64,000 nt of DNA, from contig CM048575.1 in NCBI GenBank assembly GCA_026413225.1, positions 3,686,001-3,750,000 on the forward strand, written 5' to 3'. Shown piece by piece: positions 46,741-57,179 of the stretch. The stretch is from Otis tarda. Taxonomy: Eukaryota; Chordata; Aves; Otidiformes; Otididae. A model generated the notes under the pieces. It saw only the letters and a list, made by a program, of their open reading frames with translations. It did no database searches and was not told where the DNA came from. The first letter of the stretch is position 1. Each line of letters starts with the position of its first letter. Both the position numbers and the translations under genes were made by a program.

Positions 46741-49527
46741 AAGAAGATCCCTAACGACACTGAAAATAACTTACATGATTACAATATCTACAACTAGTTA
46801 ACACTGTTGTGTCACAAATCACCTAAAACAAGTACATTCCATTTGGAATTCAACAACCCAAAAACTTACAATTGACGTTACAGTGCTATCAACAGGTACG
46901 GACCAAATGCAGACGTAGACAGTAAAACATTTATTTCTTGCTCACCAGCAAAATCCTTCTCTCTCTCTGCTCCTGGCAGGTCAGTCAAGTTTCAAATAAG
47001 AATTAACATCTCACAAAGGGAAACATCATCTCCTCTGCTAGGTACAATTTTGGCAAAGAAACATCCGATGACTTTTTTTCCCCAATCTACCCTAAAGGTC
47101 CCATTTCTCCCAATTCTCCTTTTCATCCATGTTAGTTCAGGTCCTCTTCAGTATGAATCGTAATTAACACGTGCTACCAGTGACCACTCACACACAACCT
47201 AAGATTCTCTGAGCTGATCCTGCATACGTCGTGCATTATTTTTTACAAAAGAGAAGGGGCTGTTATTTTATTTACTGCAGTGTTCCTAGCTTATCTACGC
47301 TCCAGACTGGAACAATCAGTAAAAAAGCTACATTCAAATGCACAGCAATAGTACAAAGTTTCTACACAAGCCTCAAAACATCTTGCAGCCAGGACAACAA
47401 AGCCTTCAGAGTAAAAAACCGATTCATATTTCCTTTCTCTTCCCTGTTGTCCTTCCATCTATCCCCATTTCCTTGTTTTCTCCTTCACGCCATTATTTGT
47501 TTGAATTATCTAACTGCCAGTCTAGTCATTATATAACTTTTTATATTTAGCCCACACAAAATATTTTCAGTTTAAGAGTACTTAAATATATTAACTTCTA
47601 AAAACAATGACTCACTCCAATCAACAACTCTTTTCTCTAGGAAAGAAAAACATACTTCTAGACAACAAAATGGTGGTGACATAAGCTTTCAGGCTTCGGA
47701 TCTGTCCTACTTGAAACTTTCTCTTTACAGAGAAAGCTTTTGCTCCCTGCAATCTTCCAAGCCTTCTCGCAAACATAGAAAAGTAGAACATCCAGCAACC
47801 CGACGTGGATAACTACTCATTATCGCAATTAATGAGCCGCTGGGTTCATTCACAAGCGGCCACCCCACAGGGTCAACAACGCAGGTTCACCTTCTGCTCC
47901 GTACAGTGAAAAATCACCTGAAGGAGTAGGGTGACACATACCAAAGATACAGACAAAGGAAACACAGCGGGAAAAGTCCGACCTCTTAATAACGTAAGCA
48001 GCCTTGTTTGAGATTGGTTTTGATCCACAGGGGTCTCAGTCAGGCTGGTTTACCAGGTTCGGCCAAACGGCAACTACACAAATTATAAAGAGCAACAAAA
48101 TAGTTGACAGGGGTTGACACAGAGCCATCAAGATTTGGGGGGGGGGGGTTGTTTTTAAACTTACTGTGTTTCTCGAGTTAGAGCTTTCAAGGAGAAAAAT
48201 AAAAAGAGGAGGTGAGATGAAAAAAAAGCATGAGACTTCAGAGTTCCCACAACTGTGATCAAAAGAAGACTCCAACTCTGCATCTCCACAAAGTTTGCAT
48301 GTTTTTCTCTGGTCAATAATTAAGCAAAACAAAAAAAAAAAAAAAAAAAGAGAATGAATTACACTACTTCAGGCATCAGGTAAACCAGGTTCTAAACCTT
48401 CTAAACCTTCTAGTATGTGCAAGCATTGTTTGTTTCCTCCTGGAAACAAACAAGATCATGAAGACATCTCCACTGCCACAAACACACTTTCTTCAGACCT
48501 TGTCATTGAGAATTAATCTCTAATCAGACAACAAATAAATCGTAGCAAAACTAGTGCTGTATGTTCTGAAGTTTCTGATTGTTGAAGAAAATCTAGAATG
48601 CAAAATGAATGCAGGCAGACAAATGACCAGATCATTGGTTTACTCAAATATCTGTAATCAGCTGAGTTGTGGCAAGTGATAATATTGTGCAGTTTAATTT
48701 TAGCTGACACCAGTTGCAAAGTGAATCACATTACGCAAACTCCTGCAGTTGCAACCGAAGACCGCTTAACCCTACGCTCTGTTAAGTCACAATGAGTTTT
48801 ATTTCACAGCTGGGCCGGGCAAGGAACACAGGCACGACTAATTTTCGCAGCTCTTGGATCCCCGGTAGCTCTGTTACCTGTGACGGCGTGCCCATCCCCA
48901 GGGAAGCCAGGGGCCTGGGCGAGCGACTAACAGGAGCGAAGTTTCGGCAGAACCAGCAGGATGACACACACCTTCAGGCTAAACCAGAGCCCAAGGAATG
49001 AGCAACTTCTTGCTTACAGATAATCTTTGAGCAAGAACAGCCCACAGTAATTTCTGTTGCCTTTAAGCTCCAAAATCTGTCAACATCGAGAAATTCCCCA
49101 AAGGGCTGCCATCTCCAACTAACGGAGTCTGCCAAAAACTCTCTTGACCTAGTCCACTTTTTACTTCCCTCACTGGAAAAAGAAGCTGCATGACACACAC
49201 TGGATTCTGGTAGCAGTTCAGTAAGAACTAACACTTTCATTAAAGACCAATTATATAAGAGCAGCCACAAAAAAAAAAAGGTCATTTCATTCAGAAATTA
49301 GAGAAACTTACTCAACAACTTGGTACTGTTTTTTTCTTCAGTATAAAGTTAAACTCTTTAGGTCCCGGAAAGCTAGCACACAGATCAACAACCCAGAGAA
49401 CTGTCAAACCACTTTTGCTATCTTATTTTAAAACGCTGAGAGCAGTGGTATCATTGACTCACAGGGACTTTTTGGCTTTCTTCAGGTCAAGCAAGTATTT
49501 TGTAACTTCTTTTTTTTGTTCTGTTTT
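46741..49527. other. EYA3 intron 1, nothing recognised
   Basis: AT-rich unique-looking sequence with homopolymer runs (G12 at 48137, A19 at 48331). No exon-like block was found. Confidence 0.5.
48137..48148 (+). repeat. Poly(G) tract, 12 G
   Basis: A run of 12 G in intron 1. Homopolymer G is rare and prone to length errors, so its exact length should be treated with care. Confidence 0.9.
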
Positions 49528-50935
49528 AGAATCATAGAATCATAGAATGGTTTGGAATGGAAGGGACCTTCAAAGGTCATCTAGTCCACCCCCCTGCAAG
49601 GAGCAGGGACATCTCCAACCAGATCAGGTTGCTCAGAGCCCCGGCCAACCTGGCCTGGAATGTTTCCAGGGATGGGGCTTCCACCACCTCTCTGGGCAAC
49701 CTGGGACAGTGTTCTATAACTCGCATCGTAAAAAATTTTCCTAATATCCAATCTAAATCTACCCCCCTCTATTTTAAAACCATTACTCCTTGTCCTATCA
49801 CACCAGGCCCTGCTGAAGAGTCTCTCCCCACCTTTCCTGCAGCCCCCTTTGGGCACTGGAAGGCCGCTATCAGGTCTCCCCGGAGCCTCCTCTTCTCCAG
49901 GCTGAACAGCCCCAACTCTCTCAGCCTGGCCTCACAGCAGAGCTGCTCCAGCCCTTTTATCATCTTCATGGCCTCCTCTGGACCTTCTCCAACTGGTCCA
50001 TGTCCTTCTTGTGTTGGGGGCTCCAGAACTGGACGCAGTGCAGTGGCCGGGGGGTCTCACCAGGGCAGAGTAGAGGGGGAGAATCACCTCCCTCGACCTG
50101 CTGGCCACGCTCCTCTTGATGCAGCCCAGGATGCGGTTGGCCTTCTGGGCCGCAAGGGCGCATTGCCCACTCATGTTGAGCCTCTTGTCCACCAGCACTC
50201 CTGAGTCCTTCTCCTCAGGGCTGCTCTCCATCCATTCTCTGCCCAGCCTGGATTTGTGCCTGGGATTGCCATGACCCAGGTGCAGGACCTTGCACTTGGC
50301 CTGGTTGAACTTCATGAGGTTGGCACGGGCCCACCTCTCCAGCCTGTCCAGGTCCCTCTGGATGGCATCCCTCCCCTCCAGCGTGTCGACCGCACCACAC
50401 AGCTTGGTGTCATCGGCAAACTTGCTGAGGGTGCACTCTATCCCACTGTCCATGTCGCCAACAAAGATGTTGAACAGGGCCGGGCCCAACACGGACCCCT
50501 GAGGGACGCCACTCGTGACCGGTCTCCACATGGACATTGAGCCGTTGACCACCACTCTCTGAGTGCGGCCATCCAGCCAACTCCTTATCCACCGAGTGGT
50601 CTGTCCGTGAAACCCATGTCTCTCCAGTTTAGAGAGAAGGATGTCATGCGGGACAGTGTCAAAAGCCTTGCACAAGTCCAGGTAGATGACATCAGTTGCT
50701 CATCCCTTGTCCACCGATGCCGTCACCCCGTCATAGAAGGCCACCAAATTGGTCAGGCATGATCTGCCCTTGGTGAAGCCATGTTGGCTGTCACCAACCA
50801 CCTCCTTGCTCTCCACGTGCCTTAGCATGGTTTCCAGGAGAATCTGCTCCATGACCTTGCCAGGCACAGAGGTGAGGCTGACCGGCCTGGAGTTACCCGG
50901 GTCTTCCTTGTTCCCCTTTTTAAAAATTTTGTTTT
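49528..50935 (-). mobile_element. CR1 LINE, longest and youngest-looking copy, with a 247-codon RT frame
   Basis: A 1.4-kb 5'-truncated CR1 reads from the tail (AATCATAGAATCATAGAATGG) back to the reverse transcriptase. An uninterrupted minus-strand frame at 50675-49932 covers the RT palm, with [17 protein letters not shown] and the FADDTK catalytic motif, then [15 protein letters not shown]. The frame shifts after SALVRPP, and a TGA lies just upstream of it. It is therefore a dead copy, though little diverged. It lies in EYA3 intron 1, in sense with EYA3. Confidence 0.94.
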
Positions 50936-53900
50936 AAGCCAGAAGAATTATTTTTTCCTCATATCCAGAAAGGTCAACGCAGCAGCAGGCTTGGCATGAG
51001 AGCTAACTACTAGATAGAAAAACAAAAAATTGATACAGTAGAAAAAGAATTAAACCTCATGTGTCTTTATAGTTCTCCAGAATGCCAGTCAAGCTAATGA
51101 AGAAAAAAATGTAATCCCTGTTATCTTTTGAGTCCCCTTGTCTTCTAGAAAGGCCAGCTTCCATCCTTACACCCCAAAAGTTCTGGATAGACAGGAAATG
51201 GGGATTTAAAATACACAGAATAATCAATGCAACGGATTCTGAAATTTCCAGAGCTCTTACAAAGGTATTGAACAAAATATCACAGGTATTGTAAATGGGA
51301 CCGGACCTCCGTGTTAAACATCAAAGCCTTAAACCAACGCGGTTGTTTTCTGCGACAGGGTTTTCCTCAATAGGTGTATGAGAACAACTATGCCTTTACC
51401 AAAAAGGCAACACGGGGAAATTTTGATAGAAAACCAGGGATCGAGTCTCCTTCAGAATACTTCCACATGGTTTTGAGACTAGCTGCCACTTTCTTTTCTG
51501 CTCTGAAGAACAATTAATCACCTACTTTTTCAAATGATCCTGAAGATGCATTTTTCTACCCTGATGATCTGAAATCAATCATATTTAAGCAAGAATTTCT
51601 TAAGTTCTCTCAAACAGAATAGGGAAAAAAAACTGTCACAGAAAAGACATCAGCATGAGACTGATTTGTAAAATCTTCAAAATGGAATTACACATGACAG
51701 TATGAAATTTATAGAAATATGAACCGTCACCCAAGGTTTAAAGCTGCCGTACACTTTATGTTATGTTCCAGGCGGTGACTTTCAGAGAAACAGGACTGTT
51801 AGTACCCAAACACAAACAACGCAAACTTCAAGGCTCAGAAGGAAGGTTTTGGGCTGTGAGAACAGCTCTGTAGACGGGTCTCGACTCAGGAGAGGCTCAT
51901 CTTCTACAGAACCGAAGAAGCGTTCAGTGAAATTAGACTAGACTTTAACGCCAAGAGTTTCTCTAAGAGATGGAAAACGTTCCCAGTCACCTTCATCACA
52001 ACACTCAATTATTTCTCTAAATACAAAGCTTGTTTTGTCGTCATATTGCCCAGTTACGGGACCGATCGGTGATAACCTGGAAAAGACAAGACAGCAGTGA
52101 CTGGTGCGGCGTGGATCGAAACGACACCATACGCTGAGAGCCTCCTACAATGTGCTGTGCCTGCTGCCCACAGCACTCTCCTAAACACCAGGCCTGCGTA
52201 ACGCGTTAGGAGGAGACGTGACCCCTTGCAGCACCATCTTCATCAAAGCTCTAGAGGCGGCTGCAAGAAGGAAGAAAGGATTTGAGGTTATACCCTCAGG
52301 CACCGGAGTGCCTCCAGTCACAGCGTCCGTATGAACTGTCCTTGAACCACAGCTGTCTGTAGACACTGCTGGGCACGCGATCGTACAGAACATACCGACT
52401 GTCAAATCCCGACACGATTCCATTCAAGGCCTCAAAAGTTTCCTGTACATCTCCATCCTGACAGCTCCTTTTCCAATCACAGGGTTTTGCAGACCCAGTA
52501 CAAGTTTTAACAAACAGCCAGATTCTAGGAGCACCTTTCAGGAAAAAAAAAAAAAATTAAAAAATAAAAATCACAGACCTGCATGGAGGCAAAAAGAAAA
52601 AAAAATCCTACTTCTGATAACCAAGAACCCAGGCACTGAGTTACTCATGTCCACAATGACATTATCTGCTTTAAGCCTTGGATCTTTACACAGAATACGA
52701 CTTGCACATGGGAACACAGGACTTGCTAGGCTTTTCATTCAGCTAAAATATGCCAGTGTATTTTATCCAGTTTATGTTTAGTCATATATAACTACGCTCT
52801 GATACACAAGAGCTAGGAAATGGTACAATAATCTCCTGTAGAGGTACACCAACCCATTAACACCAAACGTAGAAACCCGTTTAACGAAGTGTCCCCTTAC
52901 ACACTCAACTCAAAGCTCATTCAACATCCAGATATTTACAGGGCAAAGTTTTGAGAAGCTCCAAATCCTTCCAAAGTCACCAATTACTCAGGAATTATTA
53001 CAGCTATTGCATACCTCTGTGACGGGGAAGTGACGGGTTTTGTCACACAGCCCAGCAACGCACGGTTACCAAGGCGCTGTAACCGCTGCTGGGGATGCGC
53101 GGAAGAGCCGAGAGGGAGGCGAAAGCTGCAGAAAGACACTGTGCAGGAATTCCAATGGCTTGGAACCTGAGGGGCCTTAACCTCAGCTGCCTCTGGGACA
53201 CAGAGCAGCCAGAACGTACCCGCGTATCAGCTCGCACGGCCAAAACCAGACTGCAGAACCGCACAAGTAAGAAGCATCGCGCTGTGAAGTGACAAGAAAA
53301 AACTCAAAACATGACCGGTACAGTCTGACAGGTCAGTAGTGTTGAAGGCTGAGGAAGCCACTATCTTAATACATTTTTTAAATTAGCTTATTATGAAAAC
53401 AATGACTCAAGGCACGTGATTTGCCATGGCTCTCAACAAAACCTATCTTATTCAGCATCATGAACCTAAGACAATCTGCAACAGACAAAACTGAAGGAAA
53501 CCAAGTTACAGAGGCAGATAATGGTAATTGTAAAAATCTTATCTTAATCAGTATGGTTGACTTTTAATTACCAGTTGGAGGTTACTATATCACAGATTAA
53601 GCGCATCACAGAAGTGGAAGTCCACCAAGACCTTTTCGTACGAGGCTCCATCTGAAGCACTACAGCTATGTGGCATCGAGGACGAGCTCTAGCCTGGAAA
53701 CAATTTAGTCACATCACGCAGTGCAGAAACCAAACGAGCTTGAGCTGGCTCCGCACAAAACTCCAGCAGCTCTGCACAGCATTCCCAGAACCAGGAACGT
53801 CCCGCAGAGCCAACCTGCATCCAACACAGCTTGCGAAGCCCAAGTGACCACGGCGCTGCCAAGCCCAAGCACATCCTCTTGGACCTGCCGGCGCAAGCTC

Positions 53901-54179
53901 CCGTGTGAGCGACTGAACGCCCCCGAGGAGGACGAAGTGCAGATGTGTTTGACCGTCTCGGGTGGAGCAGGGCTGCCCTGAGCTGAAGCGCTGCCGGCCC
54001 CGGGCCTGTCCCCGGCTGCGCAGAGGGAGCTGCTTCCCCCGGTCACCTCGCACAAGCCGCTCCTCCTAACCCGAGCTTTCGTGTCTTTCTGCACCTTTTC
54101 CTGTTTCCCAGCTCTCCCAAGCACACCCGGCACCAGCTGAGGCCCCGGGACTGCTGGGACCCCCCTCACCCCGCCGTGC
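50936..54179. other. EYA3 intron 1, promoter-proximal, nothing recognised
   Basis: Unique-looking sequence between the long CR1 and the CpG island. G+C rises from about 53.7 kb toward the island. No coding exon was recognised. Confidence 0.5.
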
Positions 54180-54381
54180 TCTGGGGGCAGCGGGCCCTGG
54201 GGTGCGACCCAGCCCCGGCGCTCCCGCCCTTACCGCCGCGCCCCTCGGGCCCACGTTCGGGGTGAGGAGGGGGTGGCAGCGCACGCTTCACACACGGGTC
54301 GTCCCCACGGCCGATGGGCTGGGCCCCGCCGGGCCCGGCCCGGCCCGAGGCGGAGGAACGGCGCCGGGGGCTCCGCGGGGT

Positions 54382-54410
54382 GGGGCGGGGAAAGCGCGTT
54401 CGGGGCGGGG
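54382..54410 (+). other. Potential G-quadruplex (four G4 runs)
   Basis: Two GGGGCGGGG blocks are separated by an 11-base loop, so four runs of four G lie within 29 bases on the plus strand. This is the template strand for EYA3, 33 bases inside intron 1. Each block is also a canonical SP1/KLF box. Confidence 0.6.
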
Positions 54411-54442
54411 AGAGGCCGCGGACTCCCTCCGCGGGCTCTTAC

Positions 54443-54560
54443 CGAGAGGCGGCTCCGCGGCCGGGCCCGGGAGCGCGTCCCGCAGCGGACATGGCAGCGG
54501 CTGCGGCCCCGCACCTCCTGGCCCCCGCCCGCCGCAGCGCCGCCCGGAAGCAGCGCGCTC
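54443..54560 (-). other. EYA3: EYA3 non-coding exon 1 (predicted)
   Basis: On the minus strand the CpG island contains a strong donor, CTCTCG|GTAAGAG, with the exon edge at 54443. This fits the non-coding first exon of vertebrate EYA3. The transcription start is not determinable from sequence alone, so the upper limit is a guess. Splicing directly to exon 2 (33845) would give a 5' UTR carrying an 18-codon uORF that starts at 54492. Confidence 0.6.
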
Positions 54561-54630
54561 GGCGGCGGAAGTGACGCTTCAGGCGCGGGCGGGATGGCGG
54601 CGGAAGTGACGCTTCAGGCGCGGGCGGGGT
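54561..54630. repeat. 35-bp tandem duplication in the CpG island
   Basis: Two adjacent copies (54561-54595 and 54596-54630) begin GGCGGCGGAAGTGACGCTTC and differ only at the last bases. Each carries the ETS/CRE-like CGGAAGTGACG motif, doubling it in the presumed EYA3 core promoter. Confidence 0.9.
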
Positions 54631-54892
54631 GGCGGCGGGGGACCGGGAGGGAGGGCGCGGCCTTGCCGATGGCGGCCGCGCGGAAAAGGAAACCGGTCCC
54701 GCCAGTGCCGGCCGCCGAGTGAGAGCGGGGAAACGGGGCTTCGGCGGCCCCGGCTCTGCTGGGGGTTCCCGCTGTGCCTCGCTTTTGGGGTTGCCTTTCT
54801 TTAGATGCACAGGGTCTCTTTGGGCAGCTGTGTTATTATTGTAGGTGTTGCAGTGCAAGCTGTTTAAAATAGTTTGTCACCTCATTGTTCTG

Positions 54893-55901
54893 GTTTTGTT
54901 AGTGAGGGGGGGTTAAGGTGGCAGCTTCTGTAGGAAACTGCTAGAAGTTGCTCCCCTTTGTTCAGTGGACTTGGCCGGGCCTAGGGCGGACCCGCTGCTG
55001 GCCAAGGCCGAGCCGATTGGTAGCAGAATGTTCCATGATAACGCCTCTGCCATAACGTATTTAAGAAGGGGAAAATAGAAAAAAAAAGAAGAGAAGATGT
55101 GAAGCAGCTGAGCAGGGGCAGAGAAGGGGAGGTGTGAGCCTCATGGGCCTTGCAGGCCTCACCCTCTGGCCTCCCGCCGGGCAGCGACTGGGCCCAACTC
55201 GGCCCGGCCCGGCTGAGAGAAGTGGAGAGGAGATGAGAAGTGAACAAGATGTAAAAAGGATCCTGAGAGGCGTCTGCCAGCCTGTTGTGAGGAACAGCTG
55301 CAGACGCCAAGGTCAGTGAAGAAGGAGGGGGAGGAGTAATGCGGCTCCTGGCCAAGATTCCCCTGCAACTCGTGGTGAAGACCATGGTGGAGCGGGTTGT
55401 CCCCCTGCAGTCCATGGAGGTCCACGGAGGGGCAGAGATCCACCTGCAGCCCGTGGAGGACCCCACGCCGGAGCAGGTGGATGCCTGAAGGAGGCTGTGG
55501 CCCGTGGAGGGCCCGCTGGGACAGCTGTTCTAGAGGGTCTGTACCCCATGGAAGAGATGACCCACACCGGAGCAGTTTCACGAAGGACTGTGGCCCGTGG
55601 GAGGGACCCCACGCTGGAGCAAAGGAGGAATGCGAGGAGTTCTTCCCCCGACGATGACACAGCGGCATAAAACAACACGTGATGAACTGACCGCAACCCC
55701 CATTCCCTTTCCCCCCCGTGCCACTCGGGAGGGGAAGGTAGTAGAGATAATGTTAAGCCCGGGAAGAGGGAGGGGTGGGGGGAGGTTATCTTGTTCCCTG
55801 TCTCATTCTCCTGCTAATTTTAGAAATAAATGAATAGTTTTCCCCAAGTCGAGTCTGTTTTGCCCATGACGGTCATTTTAAGGATTTCTCCCCGTCCTTA
55901 T
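54893..55901 (+). mobile_element. ERVL-type LTR (forward), 3' end lost at a CR1 junction
   Basis: It starts TGTTCTGGTTTTGTTAG. It has a CCAAT box in reverse (ATTGG at 55017), TATA-like GTATTTAAGAAG near 55057, and the same GGAGCAGG/CCCGTGG theme as the copy at 35.4 kb. AAATAAATGAATAG (poly(A) signal, about 55825) and GTCTGTTTTGCCCATGACGG follow. The last roughly 100 bases seen in the other copy are missing, and a CR1 tail begins at once. No viral genes are present. It lies about 110 bases beyond the EYA3 CpG island and points away from EYA3. Confidence 0.72.
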
Positions 55902-55964
55902 CATAGAATCATAGAATCACATGGTTGGATGGGACCTATAAGATCATCTAGTCCAACTGTCAAA
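55901..55964 (-). mobile_element. CR1 LINE 3' end, very short
   Basis: ATCATAGAATCATAGAATCA, followed by a diverged GGACCTATAAGATCATCTAG-type block, is the reversed final 60 bases of a CR1. It joins the ERVL LTR on its left and lies head-to-head with the plus-strand CR1 that starts near 56062. Confidence 0.85.
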
Positions 55965-56012
55965 CCTTGAGCCGTTTTTCTTATATCATCTGCCCCTATT
56001 CTCTTGGAGGGT

Positions 56013-56039
56013 GGGGGGGGCGAGAGAGAGAGCCCCCCC
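56013..56039. other. Perfect hairpin, 8-bp G7C stem with a (GA)5 loop
   Basis: GGGGGGGC (from 56014) pairs with GCCCCCCC (56032-56039) around the loop GAGAGAGAGA. It sits in the 95-bp spacer between the two head-to-head CR1 pieces. Confidence 0.75.
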
Positions 56040-56061
56040 AACCGGGGCTGAACTACAACAC

Positions 56062-56855
56062 TCATGAAGTTCAACCAGGCCAAGTGCAAGGTCCTGCACC
56101 TGGGTCATGGCAATCCCAGGCACAAATCCAGGCTGGGCGGAGAATGGGTGGAGAGCAGCCCTGAGGAGAAGGACTTGGCAGTGCTGGTGGACGAGAAACT
56201 CAACATGAGCTGGCAATGCGCCCTTGCAGCCCAGAAGGCCAACGGCATCCTGGGCTGCATCAAGAGGAGCGTGGCCAGCAGGTCGAGGGAGGTGATTCTG
56301 CCCCTCTACTCTGCCCTGGTGAGATCCCACCTGGAGTACTGTGTCCAGTTCTGGAGCCTCCAACACAAGAAGGACATGGACCAGTTGGAGAAGGTCCAGA
56401 GGAGGCCACAAGGATGATAAAAGGGCTGGAGCACCTCTCTTATGAGGCCAGGCTGAGAGAGCTGGGGCTGTTCAGCCTGGAGAAGAGGAGGCTCTGGGGA
56501 GACCTGAGAGCGGTCTTCCAGTGCCTAAAGGGGGCTACAGGAAAGATGGGGAGAGGCTGTTCAGTAGGGCCTGTTGTGATAGGACGAGGGGTAATGGTTT
56601 TAAAATAGAGGGGGGAAGATTTAGATTGGAAATTAGGAAAAAATTGTTTACAATGCAAGTTATAGAACACTGGAACAGGTTGCCCAGAGAGGTGGTGGAA
56701 GCCCCATCCCTGGAGATGTTCAAGGCCAGGCTGGATGAGGCTCTGAGCAACCTGATCTGGTTGGAGATGTCCCTGCTCCTTGCAGGGGGTTGGACAAGAT
56801 GACCTTTGAAGGTCCCTTCCAACCCAAACCATTCTATGATTCTATGATTCTCAGC
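56062..56855 (+). mobile_element. CR1 LINE, 5'-truncated, between EYA3 and PTAFR
   Basis: It begins [20 protein letters not shown] in an open frame of about 117 codons, then passes through the CR1 3' UTR and ends TTCTATGATTCTATGATTCT. It is antisense to both genes and little diverged. Confidence 0.94.
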
Positions 56856-57179
56856 TCTCGGAGCCGTATGATGGGGTGTCTGTAGAAAATTGCTCATGTC
56901 TGCAGGTCAGGGAGCCTGGGAGTTTTTGTCTGGCGGGGTTTCGAGAGCTCTACCAGATTTTTCAGAAGTTGTTTCCTCTCTGAAATTATTTCTTTCCCCT
57001 TCCCTTGTAGCAGGCCAAAACTTGCTGAGCCTTTAATGTCACCTCTCCCAAGAGTTCACTTGATTTAAAAAAATACATGAGAACATCAAAATGAAGCTGT
57101 GTCAGCACGGCACCGAGGCTTTTCCCTTGAGTATAAATACAGAAAAACGAGAAGGTGGGAGAAGTTAAAGGGTAAAGCG

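Larger units (their letters stand above)
54180..54780. promoter_or_regulatory. EYA3: CpG-island promoter of EYA3, possibly bidirectional
   Basis: This is a dense run of CpG with G+C well above the flanks. It holds two GGGGCGGGG SP1-like boxes (54382-54390 and 54402-54410), ETS-like CCGGAAG (54543-54549), two copies of a 35-bp unit with CGGAAGTGACG (ETS core joined to a CRE half-site), and YY1-like GATGGCGGC boxes on the plus strand near 54594 and 54667. There is no TATA box, as is usual for a housekeeping-type island. The minus direction leads into EYA3. The plus direction opens a short ORF at 54669 with a GTGAGA donor, so divergent transcription is possible. Confidence 0.8.

Noticed and set aside
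54202..54858. Long Ala/Arg/Pro/Gly-rich frames on both strands
   Set aside because: GC-rich CpG-island sequence has few stop codons by composition; only the short ATG-plus-donor frames were kept as candidates.
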